A stretch of 34,320 bases of DNA from Candidatus Hinthialibacter antarcticus (GTDB taxonomy: Bacteria > Hinthialibacterota > Hinthialibacteria > Hinthialibacterales > Hinthialibacteraceae): positions 1 through 34,320 of the forward strand of contig JAVCCE010000014.1 of assembly GCA_030765645.1 (NCBI GenBank). Reading direction: 5' to 3'. Position 1 is the first letter of the stretch. Each line of letters starts with the position of its first letter. The notes beneath the pieces are model-generated. The model worked only from the letters and a program-made list of their open reading frames with translations, ran no database searches and was not told the origin of the DNA. Both the position numbers and the translations under genes were made by a program. Shown here piece by piece: positions 7,628 through 16,781 of this stretch.

Positions 7628-8272
7628 TTACGGAGCAAGCCGCTCGATCTTCCAGCCGCCGTCGTCTTGTTTGATGTATAACAAACGGTCATGTAAGCGG
7701 TTTGATCGGCCTTGCCAAAACTCAATTGCGCGGGGAACCACCCGGTATCCGCCCCAAAACGGCGGCCGGGGAATATCGCCGTCTTCACATTCCGTCTCGA
7801 TTTTTTGATATGCGTCTTCTAACTCTTTGCGGTCGGCAACCACTTTACTTTGCGGCGAGGCCCAAGCGCCCAGGCGGCTTCCTATTGGGCGAGAATAAAA
7901 ATATTCATCTGATTCTTTTGGGGATAGATGTTTTATATCCCCTTCGATGCGCACCTGGCGTTCTAGCGCTCCCCACCAAAAAACCAAAGAGGCTTTGGGA
8001 TTAGCGTCAAGTTCTCTCGCTTTACGGCTTTCGTAATTGGTGAAAAATGAGAACCCGTCTGCGTCGACGGATTTCAATAGTACCATGCGGGCGGAAGGCG
8101 CACCATCCAGGCTCGCAGTTGCCAGCGTCATTGCCGTCGCGTCATAGGCGTTATGGGTTTTGGCTTCTTCAAACCAGACCGTAAATTGCTCAATGGCGTC
8201 CAAATGGGCGTCTGCCTCAACCAGACTTCGAACGCCGGGGTTTTGTTCTCTTTCATTCCCAGATTGGCCCAT
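7628..8272 (-). CDS. pdxH: Pyridoxamine/pyridoxine 5'-phosphate oxidase
   Basis: PdxH uses FMN and oxygen to make pyridoxal 5'-phosphate. The 214-residue length is normal. Family motifs include AMTLATASLDGAPSARMVLLK (FMN binding), FFTNYESRKARELDANP, ALERQVRIEG, YFYSRPIGSRLGAWASPQS and the C-terminal PRPPFWGGYRV...EFWQGRSNRLHDR, which holds the substrate-binding Arg and His. The ATG at 8272 has GAGGGAAAGA directly upstream; a TTG at 8284 would add four residues but contains that same ribosome site. It supplies cofactor needed by several enzymes, including the two aminotransferases later in this window. It is a single-gene unit, convergent with the small Cys protein. Confidence 0.96.
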   Translation of the reverse strand: MGQSGNEREQNPGVRSLVEADAHLDAIEQFTVWFEEAKTHNAYDATAMTLATASLDGAPSARMVLLKSVDADGFSFFTNYESRKARELDANPKASLVFWWGALERQVRIEGDIKHLSPKESDEYFYSRPIGSRLGAWASPQSKVVADRKELEDAYQKIETECEDGDIPRPPFWGGYRVVPRAIEFWQGRSNRLHDRLLYIKQDDGGWKIERLAP

Positions 8273-8619
8273 TCTTTCCCTCAATACTCGTTGATATTTG
8301 CGTTCAATATTTTAGCGCCCCGGGCAGATCAACATACAGTGTGAAGAGCAATATCAAAAATATTTAATATAAGTTGTTGACAAGCAAGTGAAAATCCGGC
8401 AAAATTACATTGTATGTAATGTTAGTCTTTGAATTTGGTTGAGGGACATTGTTTTTTTGCGATGAGGTAGGATGGAGCCGTTTCTCCATCCTGCGTTTTC
8501 CCTTCTTATTTACGTTCCCTCTCAAGCGCGGTGAATGCGCCGCAAAATAAAACCGCCAAGCGTGTTTGGCTGTTTCGTTGTTACAAGCGATATCACAGAA
8601 ATCCTCAGAGGAGACGATG
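8273..8619. other. Divergent intergenic region
   Basis: No gene is seen between the divergent pdxH and coiled-coil genes. The stretch 8285-8450 is AT-rich and should contain both promoters, though I cannot place them. A perfect 9-bp hairpin lies at 8469-8492, listed separately. Confidence 0.5.
8469..8498 (+). terminator. Terminator-like hairpin in the leader of the coiled-coil gene
   Basis: AGGATGGAG (8469-8477) and CTCCATCCT (8484-8492) form a perfect 9-bp stem with a 6-base loop, followed by GCGTTTTC. No plus-strand gene lies upstream within 800 bases, so this may end a short non-coding transcript or act as an attenuator for the gene starting at 8620. Confidence 0.45.
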
Positions 8620-9909
8620 ATGGAAGACACTACCCCTATCCAGACAGAAACAAAAAGCGGGTCCGGTTTTTGGATCGGCTTTTGGCTGACGCTGTTGCTT
8701 GTCGCCGCCGTGGGCGGAGCAGGCGCGTATTTAGATTTTCGCCTGCAACAGTTTGAAGACCAGATTGTTCAGCAGCAAAGAGATATTTTACAGAACCGCG
8801 AAAATGCGAAAGTGTTTACGCAAAATCTGACCGGCACCTTAGACTCACTCTCAACCATGATGAACCAGACGGTGACCTCGTTCACGCAACACACCACCAA
8901 ACTGGCCGCCGTCATCGAAAAGAAAGAAAAGTCGCAAAGCGAATATTTGCAAACCGCCATTGAAGAACTCAACCTGCGCATCCAAAAAGAAAACGAGACG
9001 CTGCGGATTTCATTGGCCGCCTTGTCGAAAGAATTGAGCGACACCAACTCGGTTTTGCGCGTGGTTCAAGCGAAAGCCGTCTCGGCGGACCAACGCGCCG
9101 AACTCGCCAACCAAAAAATCGCCGCGTTGCAAGACGCCGTTGAAAATGATTTCAGCAACCTGACCCAGTTGGCCAAAGCGATGAGCGAATCCATCCAGGC
9201 CGAATTTGAAACACAGGCCGCGACATTCAGCCGCGACATCAGCGCCTTAAACGAAACGTCGCAACGCGGCCTACAAAAAATCGACAACCAGGTCGCTTCC
9301 ATCGACGCCGCCCAACGCGATAGCGCCAAACAAGTCGCCCTGCTTAGCGAAAACGTATCCGGCGTGAAATCACAACAAAGCGATATCGCCAAAACAGTCG
9401 CCGACAATGCGAACTGCGTCAGCGGGACGGTTGATACGTTGCAAAGCAATTTGAAAACCATGGCCGGGCAATTAGAAGTCGGCTTCGCGGCGGCGGTCGA
9501 ACAAAACGACGTGTTGCGCTCTGACCTCGCCGAAATTGGTTACACGCTGACCGAACGCACCGAAGACCTGCTGGTGCAAATGATCGATGCGCAAAAAGCC
9601 GTCAAGCAAGATTCAACCAGCGCCGAAGGAATTCGCACATCGCTCGAAACATACGCGCAGGACGTAACCAAATTCATGCACACCTTCGCAGGCGAGATGT
9701 CGTCGCTCAATCAGACTGTGCAAACATTGACCGACCGCGTCATCAAAGAGAAATCCAGTTCCGTCGCCGCAACCGTTATCGAAGAGACAATCCATAATAC
9801 GGATGCGCCTGTCGTTTCAGAAAAAACCTACGATGAAGAAACAGAAGAACCCAGCGAGCCGAAAACCATCGGGTTGAACACGCTGGAGTTTCCGCAACAC
9901 GACCATTAA
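8620..9909 (+). CDS. Membrane-anchored long coiled-coil protein of unknown function
   Basis: This 429-residue protein has a short cytoplasmic N-terminus, one transmembrane segment (about residues 17-38, FWIGFWLTLLLVAAVGGAGAYL) and about 330 residues of extracytoplasmic heptad-rich helix (LQQFEDQIVQQQRD..., LNLRIQKENETLRISLAALSKEL..., LLSENVSGVKSQQSDIAK), ending in an acidic tail. No enzymatic motif is seen. The pattern resembles apolipoprotein-like or chemoreceptor-like helical bundles, but the methyl-accepting hairpin is absent. The ATG at 8620 is 6 bases after GAGGAG; the adjacent ATG at 8617 is also possible. It is a single-gene unit ending in a strong terminator. Confidence 0.85.
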   Translation: MEDTTPIQTETKSGSGFWIGFWLTLLLVAAVGGAGAYLDFRLQQFEDQIVQQQRDILQNRENAKVFTQNLTGTLDSLSTMMNQTVTSFTQHTTKLAAVIEKKEKSQSEYLQTAIEELNLRIQKENETLRISLAALSKELSDTNSVLRVVQAKAVSADQRAELANQKIAALQDAVENDFSNLTQLAKAMSESIQAEFETQAATFSRDISALNETSQRGLQKIDNQVASIDAAQRDSAKQVALLSENVSGVKSQQSDIAKTVADNANCVSGTVDTLQSNLKTMAGQLEVGFAAAVEQNDVLRSDLAEIGYTLTERTEDLLVQMIDAQKAVKQDSTSAEGIRTSLETYAQDVTKFMHTFAGEMSSLNQTVQTLTDRVIKEKSSSVAATVIEETIHNTDAPVVSEKTYDEETEEPSEPKTIGLNTLEFPQHDH

Positions 9910-9937
9910 TTCTTCAATACTATATAGACGTAATGAA

Positions 9938-9969
9938 ACGGGTTGGCTTTTCGCCAGCCCGTTTTTTTT
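9938..9969 (+). terminator. Strong rho-independent terminator
   Basis: CGGGTTGGC (9939-9947) pairs with GCCAGCCCG (9953-9961) around TTTTC and is followed by a run of eight T. It ends the coiled-coil protein gene and faces the convergent mqnC. Confidence 0.9.
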
Positions 9970-9986
9970 GTGGGCGGCTTGTTGGC

Positions 9987-11024
9987 TTAGTTCAATATCT
10001 GGTAGAGGGTGTTGCGTTTTTTGGGGGTGAAGCCAGCGTCTTCGACCAGTTTGCAGACTTCTTTTTCATTGCTGCAATTGTGGATGCCAGTGGCGGCGAC
10101 CACGTTTTCTTCCATCATGGTTCCGCCCATGTCGTTGGCGCCAAAGAACAGCGCCATCTGCCCAACCTGTTTGCCCTGGGTGATGAACGACGCCTGCACG
10201 TTGGGCACGTTGTCGAGATACATGCGCGAAATCGCCAGCGTCTTTAGATAATCGACGGCGCCGGATTCGGGCACGTCTTCCATGTCGGTGTTGGAGCCTT
10301 GAAACGTCCAGGGAATAAACGCGGTGAATCCGCCGGTGCGGTCTTGTAATTCGCGAATGTGGTTGAAATGTTCGACCCGCTCTTCGATGGTTTCAATGTG
10401 GCCGAACATCATGGTCGCGGTGGTGCGCATTCCTAATTTGTGCGCTTCTTCGTGAACGTCGAGCCATTCCTGGGTGAGGCATTTTCCCTTGGTGATTTTT
10501 TTACGCACCCGGTCGCTGAGAATTTCCGCCCCGCCGCCGGGGATGGTGTCCAGCCCGGCTTCTTGCAGCTGCGCCAACACCTGCGCGATGGGCATCTTAT
10601 ATTTTTTGTGAAAGAAATAAATTTCCGGCGCGGAAAACGAGTGAAGGTCTACTTTGAATTTCGATTTGATTTCGCGTAATAGGTTCGTATAAAAATCGAA
10701 CGGCAATTTGGGATGCAGTCCGCCTTGCATCAAAATCTGGGTTCCGCCGACATCGACTACTTCTTGAATTTTTTGCAGGATTTCATCTATCGGCAAGACA
10801 TAGCCGTCGTCTTGATTAACGGTGCGATAAAACGCGCAGAAGTCGCAGGTGGCGGCGCACACGTTTGAGTAATTGACGTTGCGGTCAACGACATAGGTTA
10901 CGATCTCCGGCGCGGCGATGGTCATGCGCATTTCATGGGCGCGTTCGCCCAGAGCCATCAGGTCGTTTTGTTGAAACAAATTGACGGCGTCGTCGAATGA
11001 AAGTCGGTTGTTAGGCTTAATCAT
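9987..11024 (-). CDS. mqnC: Cyclic dehypoxanthinyl futalosine synthase MqnC
   Basis: MqnC is the radical SAM enzyme that cyclises dehypoxanthine futalosine in the futalosine route to menaquinone. The 345-residue length fits. The 4Fe-4S ligands are in NVCAATCDFCAFYR (Cys 56, 60, 63). Other family hallmarks are ILMQGGLHPKLPFDFY, HSFSAPEI, DTIPGGGAEILSDRVR, TATMMFGHIET and the C-terminal GKQVGQMALFFGANDMGGTMMEENVVAATG, which separates MqnC from MqnE. The other mqn genes are not in the window. The ATG at 11024 overlaps the end of the upstream TPR lipoprotein gene by 8 bases, so translation is probably coupled. Its presence implies a respiratory organism using menaquinone. Confidence 0.95.
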   Translation of the reverse strand: MIKPNNRLSFDDAVNLFQQNDLMALGERAHEMRMTIAAPEIVTYVVDRNVNYSNVCAATCDFCAFYRTVNQDDGYVLPIDEILQKIQEVVDVGGTQILMQGGLHPKLPFDFYTNLLREIKSKFKVDLHSFSAPEIYFFHKKYKMPIAQVLAQLQEAGLDTIPGGGAEILSDRVRKKITKGKCLTQEWLDVHEEAHKLGMRTTATMMFGHIETIEERVEHFNHIRELQDRTGGFTAFIPWTFQGSNTDMEDVPESGAVDYLKTLAISRMYLDNVPNVQASFITQGKQVGQMALFFGANDMGGTMMEENVVAATGIHNCSNEKEVCKLVEDAGFTPKKRNTLYQILN

Positions 11025-11472
11025 TGTTTGCGGTTTCTGTTAACTGTTCGGCGGCAATTCGTCGATGCAGGTTTAACATTTCAATTTTTACTTCTTCTTT
11101 TTGTAGTTTAAACTCGGAATCAATAAATGCCAGGATCAGGCGGTTGGCGGCTTCAGCAAAATCACCTTGTTCGGCTGCTTGTTTTCCTGCGGTGAGGTTG
11201 GCGTCGCGGTCCCAGGGGCGATACTTGAGCAGCTCGCGGCTCCAGCGCGCGGCTTCGTCGGTCGCGCCCGAAACCAGAGCGCACACCGCCATGCCTTTGA
11301 TGGCGTCGACGTCGTATTTATTTTTCTGGAGTAATGTTTGATAGCCCGCCTGGGCGCTGTGTGCGTCGCCTGCTTTAAGCGCGGCCTGAGCGCTGCTCAA
11401 CACCGCTTCCCGGTTGTCTGAACAGGAAACAGTGAGGAGAGTAAGAACAAGACAAAGAGTGAGTATTCGCAT
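11017..11472 (-). CDS. Small TPR-like lipoprotein
   Basis: From the ATG at 11472 this encodes 151 residues. The signal sequence MRILTLCLVLTLLTVSCSD ends in a lipobox (TVSC), so it should be a lipoprotein. The rest is helical with tetratricopeptide-like pairs (VLSSAQAALKAGDAHSAQAGY, NLTAGKQAAEQGDFAEAANRLI). The frame stays open back to 11541, but that extension translates a REP-like palindrome (HPNPLPEGEG) and is not part of the gene. No good ribosome site precedes the ATG. It overlaps mqnC by 8 bases; a functional link to menaquinone synthesis is not evident. Probably a scaffold or assembly lipoprotein. Confidence 0.75.
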   Translation of the reverse strand: MRILTLCLVLTLLTVSCSDNREAVLSSAQAALKAGDAHSAQAGYQTLLQKNKYDVDAIKGMAVCALVSGATDEAARWSRELLKYRPWDRDANLTAGKQAAEQGDFAEAANRLILAFIDSEFKLQKEEVKIEMLNLHRRIAAEQLTETANND

Positions 11473-11495
11473 GAGGTTTTTGAACGCGCGGTTGG

Positions 11496-11530
11496 CTCCC
11501 TCTCCCTCTGGGAGAGGGTTGGGGTGAGGG
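11496..11530 (+). repeat. REP-like palindrome (family B)
   Basis: CTCCCTCTGGGAGAGGG followed by TTGGGGTGAGGG is an imperfect hairpin element. Close copies occur at 21020-21054, 24033-24064, 24135-24170, 24236-24271, 33928-33963 and, inverted, 33995-34031. All are between genes, and they create false reading frames containing PLPEGEG. Confidence 0.8.
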
Positions 11531-11619
11531 AATACATCCAATCACGATTGTCAGATTTTTTATTTCTTTTTAAGAAGTTAGCGATCCGCTTTCAGTCGGC
11601 TAGGGGTAGCGTTTTTTTG

Positions 11620-11703
11620 ATCCCCCCGTCCATCGTAGCGGACACCCCCCTTATATAAAGGGGGCGAAAAGCCAGGGCTTAGAGCCTTAAGTCAATGGCA
11701 TTG
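11620..11703 (-). mobile_element. MITE-like element, partial copy (one end only)
   Basis: Read on the minus strand, this begins with the terminal repeat CAATGCCATTGACTTAAG (11703-11686), then AGCCCTGGCTTTTCGCCCCC and a GGGGGGATC end, matching the left half of the copy at 27415-27617. The other terminus is missing. It lies downstream of the sugar transferase gene. Confidence 0.65.
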
Positions 11704-11757
11704 CTCTTTAATCTCCCCCCATCTTGGAAGGAGGATAAAACGCAGCCCACCGGAAAC

Positions 11758-13209
11758 TTAATACGCGTTTTTGAAGGAGACCAATGTTTTGAGGATGATT
11801 TTTATATCCAAAAACAGCGACCAGTTTTTGACGTAGTAGAGGTCGTGTTCGGTGCGTTTGTCGACCGAGGTGTCGCCGCGCCATCCATTGACCTGCGCCC
11901 AACCGGTGATGCCGGTTTTGACCATGTGGCGGCGCATGTAGTTAGGAATCTCGCCCTTAAACTTGTTGACGAAATAAGGGCGTTCAGGACGCGGCCCCAC
12001 AAGGCTCATGTCGCCGCGTAACACATTAAAGAACTGCGGCAGTTCATCCAAGTTATATTTGCGCAAGAAGCGACCAATGATGGTGGTGCGCGGGTCGTTT
12101 GAGGTCGCCCAGATGGGGCCGGATTCTTGCTCGGCTTTATCCACCATCGAGCGGAACTTGAATATGTGAAAGCGGCGTCCGTCGTTGCCGACGCGCTCTT
12201 GTACATAGAAGACCGGCCCGCGCGTGTCGAAGCGAATCAGCGCCGCGATGAACAGCATCAGCGGAGACGCAACGATCAGCGCCATGCTTGAGATCACAAC
12301 GTCGCAGGAGCGTTTGAGCAAACGGCCTGCGCCAATCAGCGGCGACTCGTCAAACAACAGCGCCGGCATTTCTTCGATCTCTTCCACCTGCACCCGCTGC
12401 GCCAAGAGGTCGTACAGTTCCGGCGTCATGCGGTAGGGCGTGTTGTGTTGATGGCAGGTGTTCATAATTTCTAAAATTTCGCGGTGATCTTCGGGCAGCA
12501 TGGTAATCACCACCTGGTCAACGCCGCCTTGTTTTAACAGCGCGTCCAGATCGTTCTTCACGCCGATGCACGGGATCGCGTCTTTCGGCGAAGCGGTTTC
12601 CGCAAAGGTCACCGGTTTGTTTTCGGTTGAGACAAAACCCAACACTTGATACTGAGAGCCGTAATATTGCAGCAGTTTGTCTTGAAACTTGCGGCATTGG
12701 CTCGCCGGGCCGACCAAGACGGTTTTGAAGAAAATGATGCCGCGGCCCATTAAATACATTTGCGCTTGTTTGAGAAGATAATGAGTTGCTACCACGCCCA
12801 GGCTGGAAAACGGAATCGCCAGCCCCACCGTCAAGCGTGAAAACTCAAAGCCGCGATAGTTAAACAACAGCGCCATGACAAATATATAGTTGACTAGAGT
12901 CGCAAGAATCAGCGTTACCACCCACACTTGGCGGTCTAAGCCCACGCGGCGTTGATACAGCCCGATGCGCTCGAAGACAAACAGCCCGAGGGCGGAGATC
13001 ATCAACGCCAGCAAAAGGTAGGGTTCAAATTCAGGAACCAGCCCGCTGTTGGGTGCGACAAAATCAAACAGCGGGGTATAAAAGCGGACCATATAGGCAA
13101 GCAGAAATGTGCCGACTAACACCAAACCATCAACCACCGCAAGAATAAGGGCGGGTATGATGTAACGGTCGTGAATTTTTGGGGCAGACTTGTTTGTGCG
13201 CTTTCGCAT
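11758..13209 (-). CDS. Polyprenyl-phosphate hexose-1-phosphate transferase (WcaJ-type)
   Basis: This 483-residue membrane enzyme transfers a sugar-1-phosphate from a UDP-sugar to undecaprenyl phosphate, the first step of exopolysaccharide or O-antigen assembly. Four N-terminal membrane segments (about residues 17-41, 64-81, 97-116, 126-146) are followed by a CoA-binding-like region (160-260) and the catalytic bacterial sugar transferase domain (298-483): [60 protein letters not shown] and [15 protein letters not shown]. The sugar cannot be told from the sequence. No glycosyltransferase cluster surrounds it; the neighbouring gene at 13490-15199 on the same strand could act in the same process. 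The ATG start at 13209 gives normal family length. Confidence 0.93.
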   Translation of the reverse strand: MRKRTNKSAPKIHDRYIIPALILAVVDGLVLVGTFLLAYMVRFYTPLFDFVAPNSGLVPEFEPYLLLALMISALGLFVFERIGLYQRRVGLDRQVWVVTLILATLVNYIFVMALLFNYRGFEFSRLTVGLAIPFSSLGVVATHYLLKQAQMYLMGRGIIFFKTVLVGPASQCRKFQDKLLQYYGSQYQVLGFVSTENKPVTFAETASPKDAIPCIGVKNDLDALLKQGGVDQVVITMLPEDHREILEIMNTCHQHNTPYRMTPELYDLLAQRVQVEEIEEMPALLFDESPLIGAGRLLKRSCDVVISSMALIVASPLMLFIAALIRFDTRGPVFYVQERVGNDGRRFHIFKFRSMVDKAEQESGPIWATSNDPRTTIIGRFLRKYNLDELPQFFNVLRGDMSLVGPRPERPYFVNKFKGEIPNYMRRHMVKTGITGWAQVNGWRGDTSVDKRTEHDLYYVKNWSLFLDIKIILKTLVSFKNAY

Positions 13210-13489
13210 AAGCGGTTATTCCACACGCAATGGGCCAGCGGTTTGCCAACCCCCATTCGTCCTGAACGCCGAAAAAATTGTGCAACTGCCTAGCGCCAAA
13301 GGTGAGACGGGTCCGGTACTGTTGATCGCTGAATATAAATTATAGGCAGTATAATTGCTGATTGTCAAGCAAATATTTGATAAATCTGCATTTAAATCTT
13401 CGGGTTCATGTAACATCTAATCTCATGCACCCAAACTGCCAGATAATTAGACTAAAACTATATCCCTTATACGTCCTCTTGTCACGTGT

Positions 13490-15199
13490 TTAGCTTGATT
13501 TTTCTACATTTTGGATCGATGACAACTTAAATCGGCTTTCTTCTTCACCCATACAATACGTTTCAGACACAACGACGCCGCCTTCAAGATTGGCCTGCTC
13601 TATCTCTTGTTGAGACAGGGTATAGCCGCGTACGTCTAACTCTTGCGGCTGAAAATAGCGCGACTGAGGCACATAACGCGCCGGGAACTCGTCGCCGATT
13701 TGCAAGCCTTTGAGGCGAGCGCCATTCTCTAGAGATACGATTGTTTTGATGGATAGGTTATTTTTGTCAAAATGAATTTCCCGCTCAAAACGCACCGGCG
13801 AGGGTTTTGCGCCCAACATTAATATCTTGCGAATCAGCCCTTTTAGGTGATACGCCGTCCAAGACGTCCACCCGGTCAGCAACATCACCACCCGAAAGAT
13901 GATGAATTTCCACGGGGTGAAAATTTTGGTTGGGGCTTTATGACAGCGCCCTTTGATGGTGAGAGCGCCCTCGTCTAGTTGTATAGTATGCGCTTCGTCG
14001 ATCCACTGGCTGGTGAAGACGGCGCCGTTTTCGAGTTGACCAATCACCCCACAGTTATTCACGCACAAGCGCTGCCCTGAAACCGAGAAATGTTTTACCA
14101 CCCCGCCTTTGGCGGCGTTGATTACGGTGTAGGCGTCTCCGTTTCGCGCAGCGAAAACCTTCGCTCCGGGAAACCACTTGCGCTCGTTTTCGCGCTGATA
14201 CGGCAGCAGCGGCCGTTCCGCCGGGCGCTCGCCATAATCAATGTACGAAAGCATCAACTCTGGAATGCGGTAAACCATGTAGCGCTCGTTTTGAATTTCA
14301 GGCGGAACCAACGCGCCGTCGCGCAGCCCCTCCAACATGCGGTCAGCGATGGTCGCCGCCAGCGGAATCTCTTTGCTCAGCAATTCATAGCCATGCGGAT
14401 AAAAATGCAGCGTCTGGCGGCTGCCCGCCGTGCCGGCGTAATGTCCGTTTGGATAGACAAAGTAACTGGAGAACTCGACCCAGCGTTTCAGAAACGGCAA
14501 AAAGCGCTCGTCTTCGTAGTGCAACCGCAATTTTGACATGAAACTAATTGTGGCGGATAAATACCCCGGATCGGCGCCGTCATACTCCAAACACCAGCCC
14601 TCTTCGTGGCAATATGAGAAAAATTCGTTCAATTTTTCATCAAACGATCTCTTTATGCGTTCATCCTGCACCAAAAGGTAGGCTTCGTACATAGGCAAGA
14701 CCGCCATCGCATGATGATTGGCTAAAACGCCCGATTCATCGGTGCTGGCGAGAAACAGCCCGGCGCGGTGGATGGTCTTGAGCAGCGGTTCTTTTAAATC
14801 CGTGGGGATGGCGTCGCCTAACTGCCTGATACTGTCGCACATAACGTAGACGAGAAACCCGGTCGGCCCCGCCCAACCGCGCTCGTTGGGATAAAACTCG
14901 TCGAACGAACCATCGTTGTGTTGTATCTTCGTCCAATACTCCATCCCCGCCAAAGTCCACTCTAAAACCTTTGGATGTTGGTAATAGGGATTCGACGGCA
15001 TACAATTTGCGTAGCACAATGCAAGAGCATGAACGCCGAATTGGGCGATGGAGTTCGGGAAGTCTGTACTGCGGCATAACCAGAACTCCCGGTTCATGCA
15101 GCCATAGGTCGGCGAAAACTGGTTGCGATCTTCTGAAGACAGCAACCGTGGAACTTGAGAAAGCGATTTTTGTGCGTAAATTGTACGTAGTTCAACCAT
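13490..15199 (-). CDS. Uncharacterised protein, probable alpha/alpha-toroid fold
   Basis: About 569 residues from the ATG at 15199 (a TTG at 15217 would add six); neither start has a clear ribosome site. I do not recognise a named family. The first 340 residues are rich in paired helices with aromatic and Gly motifs (TYGCMNREFW, NDGSFDEFYPNERGWAGPTGFL, ESGVLANHHAMAVLPMYEAYL, PGYLSATISFMSKLRLHY), like the toroids of polysaccharide lyases and heparinase-type enzymes. The C-terminal part is beta-rich, as in the sandwich domain of such proteins, with a hydrophobic stretch (FTPWKFIIFRVVMLLTGW). No signal peptide is evident. It precedes the WcaJ-type transferase in transcription order by 280 bases, so a glycan-related role is plausible but unproved. 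Confidence 0.75.
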   Translation of the reverse strand: MVELRTIYAQKSLSQVPRLLSSEDRNQFSPTYGCMNREFWLCRSTDFPNSIAQFGVHALALCYANCMPSNPYYQHPKVLEWTLAGMEYWTKIQHNDGSFDEFYPNERGWAGPTGFLVYVMCDSIRQLGDAIPTDLKEPLLKTIHRAGLFLASTDESGVLANHHAMAVLPMYEAYLLVQDERIKRSFDEKLNEFFSYCHEEGWCLEYDGADPGYLSATISFMSKLRLHYEDERFLPFLKRWVEFSSYFVYPNGHYAGTAGSRQTLHFYPHGYELLSKEIPLAATIADRMLEGLRDGALVPPEIQNERYMVYRIPELMLSYIDYGERPAERPLLPYQRENERKWFPGAKVFAARNGDAYTVINAAKGGVVKHFSVSGQRLCVNNCGVIGQLENGAVFTSQWIDEAHTIQLDEGALTIKGRCHKAPTKIFTPWKFIIFRVVMLLTGWTSWTAYHLKGLIRKILMLGAKPSPVRFEREIHFDKNNLSIKTIVSLENGARLKGLQIGDEFPARYVPQSRYFQPQELDVRGYTLSQQEIEQANLEGGVVVSETYCMGEEESRFKLSSIQNVEKSS

Positions 15200-15405
15200 T
15201 TTGCAATTATCTAACAAATTTCTAACAAAGAGATTTTTTTAGGTTCCCATTCTAAATTCAGTTGTGTAGAATATAACTGCCCTGACCAAATGTTTGGAAG
15301 GGACAAGCAAATGGAACCTGATATTGTGAATTCTAAATTTCGTTGCTTTAATGCAAGTTTTACGCTTGCTTTTTTATGTCTAGCCCCGTTAGGAGAGAGA
15401 GTCGA

Positions 15406-15792
15406 ATGAGTCTAACCAAACGAAACGTCTCAGAAGCGGAGATGCGCATACTGAACGTCTTGTGGGAGCACGGCCCCGCGACCGCGCGTGAAGTGCGGGA
15501 GCGCCTGCTCGCCAAGACCAAGTTAGCGTACTCCACGGTCATCACCCTGTTGCAGCGCCTCGAAATCAAAGGCGCCGTAACCCACACGAAAAGCGAGCGC
15601 GGCAAAGCGTTCATTTTTCATCCGGTCATGAAGCCCGAGCAAGTGCGGCAACGGGCGCTGGCCTCCGTTATCAAACATTACTTTGATAACGATCCTGTCC
15701 CTTTGTTTTCGACCCTGGTCAAAACAAACCCGCTGAGCAAAGAAGAAATCAAACAGTTTCGCGATATCCTCGACGAAGCGGGCGGAAAGTAA
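15406..15792 (+). CDS. BlaI/MecI-family winged-helix repressor
   Basis: A 128-residue protein from the ATG at 15406, preceded by AGGAGAGAGAG. Motifs SEAEMRILNVLWEHGPATAREVRERL and YSTVITLLQRLEIKGAVTH form the N-terminal winged helix; the C-terminal segment (VRQRALASVIKHYF...PLSKEEIKQFRDIL) is the dimerisation part. Family members are dimeric repressors removed by proteolysis by a BlaR1/M56 sensor peptidase. No M56 gene is nearby, so the partner must be elsewhere or absent. It is transcribed alone and ends at a terminator. Its targets may include itself, but I found no clear TACA-TGTA operator upstream. Confidence 0.9.
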   Translation: MSLTKRNVSEAEMRILNVLWEHGPATAREVRERLLAKTKLAYSTVITLLQRLEIKGAVTHTKSERGKAFIFHPVMKPEQVRQRALASVIKHYFDNDPVPLFSTLVKTNPLSKEEIKQFRDILDEAGGK

Positions 15793-15825
15793 TCTAAGTT
15801 TACTCTAAGTCACACGCTTACATTA

Positions 15826-15859
15826 AGAGCGCTGGCATACGAATGCCCGCGCTCTTTTT
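15826..15859 (+). terminator. Rho-independent terminator after the BlaI-type gene
   Basis: AGAGCGC (15826-15832) pairs with GCGCTCT (15849-15855), and GGCAT with ATGCC inside it, with a single mismatch and an ACGA loop; TTTTT follows. Confidence 0.88.
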
Positions 15860-15964
15860 ATTTGGGTGAATCCATCAACACAATTTGAGTTTTTTTCCTA
15901 ACCGCTTGTTTGTCTCTTGCGTTGATAGAGAGAGCACACAACGACCTCCGGGGGGAGAAGAACC

Positions 15965-16672
15965 ATGATACGAACAAACACAAGCCTTTTTTATGTCACC
16001 TGTTGTCTGGTCATCGTCGCGATGGTTGGATGCGACAACGCAGACAAAGAGAATTCACAAGACGGCTTCGCCAAGCGCAGCGCGCACAACCATGAACTAT
16101 TGAATTATCGAATTGACGGCCCGGTGCAACTGGTGAACCAGGACATTTATTATTTGTTTGCGATGCTTCAAAGCGAAAACGGTATACCCATGGTCGTCTC
16201 GCCGAATTTCAATAAAACGACAGTGACATTCAGTTTAATGAACCCGGCCCTCGGCGATGTGTTTGAATTACTGCGAAAGTAATTGCTGATTGATTATGAA
16301 GTGAAAGACATAAATGGCGATGCCATTCTTTTTGTTTATGAATATGGCGCAACCCCCAAAATAGGTTTTCGTTTTCCGAACGACCCGAACTTCAAACCCG
16401 AAAATGACCACCCCATCCTGAACAAGCGCATACAAGGGCCGGTTCAGTTTGTGAATCAGGATATGGATTTTCTGATTTCGATGTTGAATGCGGAACTCGG
16501 CGTTTCAATCCAAAAGCAATTTGAACGCAATCTGAATGTAACGATAAACCTGATGAACCCAACGCTTCAACAAATTTTGATCGCAGCGTGTTTTGAAAAC
16601 AATGTCGCTTACCAGGTAGGAACAACCTCAAACGGCGTCGAAGTGCGGTTGTATGACACAACAGATTTGTAA
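15965..16672 (+). pseudogene. Two-repeat STN-like lipoprotein gene interrupted by an in-frame TAA
   Basis: The ATG at 15965 follows GGGGGGAGAAG and starts a lipoprotein signal (LVIVAMVGC lipobox). The frame reads 105 codons, meets TAA at 16280-16282, and continues open in the same frame to 16672. The two parts hold tandem homologous domains: RIDGPVQLVNQDIYYLFAML...LMNPALGDVFELLRK-stop-LLIDYEV and RIQGPVQFVNQDMDFLISML...LMNPTLQQILIAAC. The stop falls inside the first domain, at a place where the protein should continue. Each repeat resembles the STN (secretin/TonB N-terminal) domain. A CAA to TAA change would explain it. Either the gene is inactivated, or the stop is read through. Without the stop the protein would have 235 residues. 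Confidence 0.8.
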
Positions 16673-16781
16673 CCGCGATGACAATGCCCCCTTTTTATCA
16701 AGGGGGGCGCTTACTTCAAACATATTGAATTTTGAATCACTTGGGGGGATCAAACAGCGTAAATTCTGACTAACACCCGCA

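Noticed and set aside
11473-11541. N-terminal extension of the TPR lipoprotein frame
   Set aside because: It translates a dispersed palindrome (HPNPLPEGEG) and would bury the lipoprotein signal.
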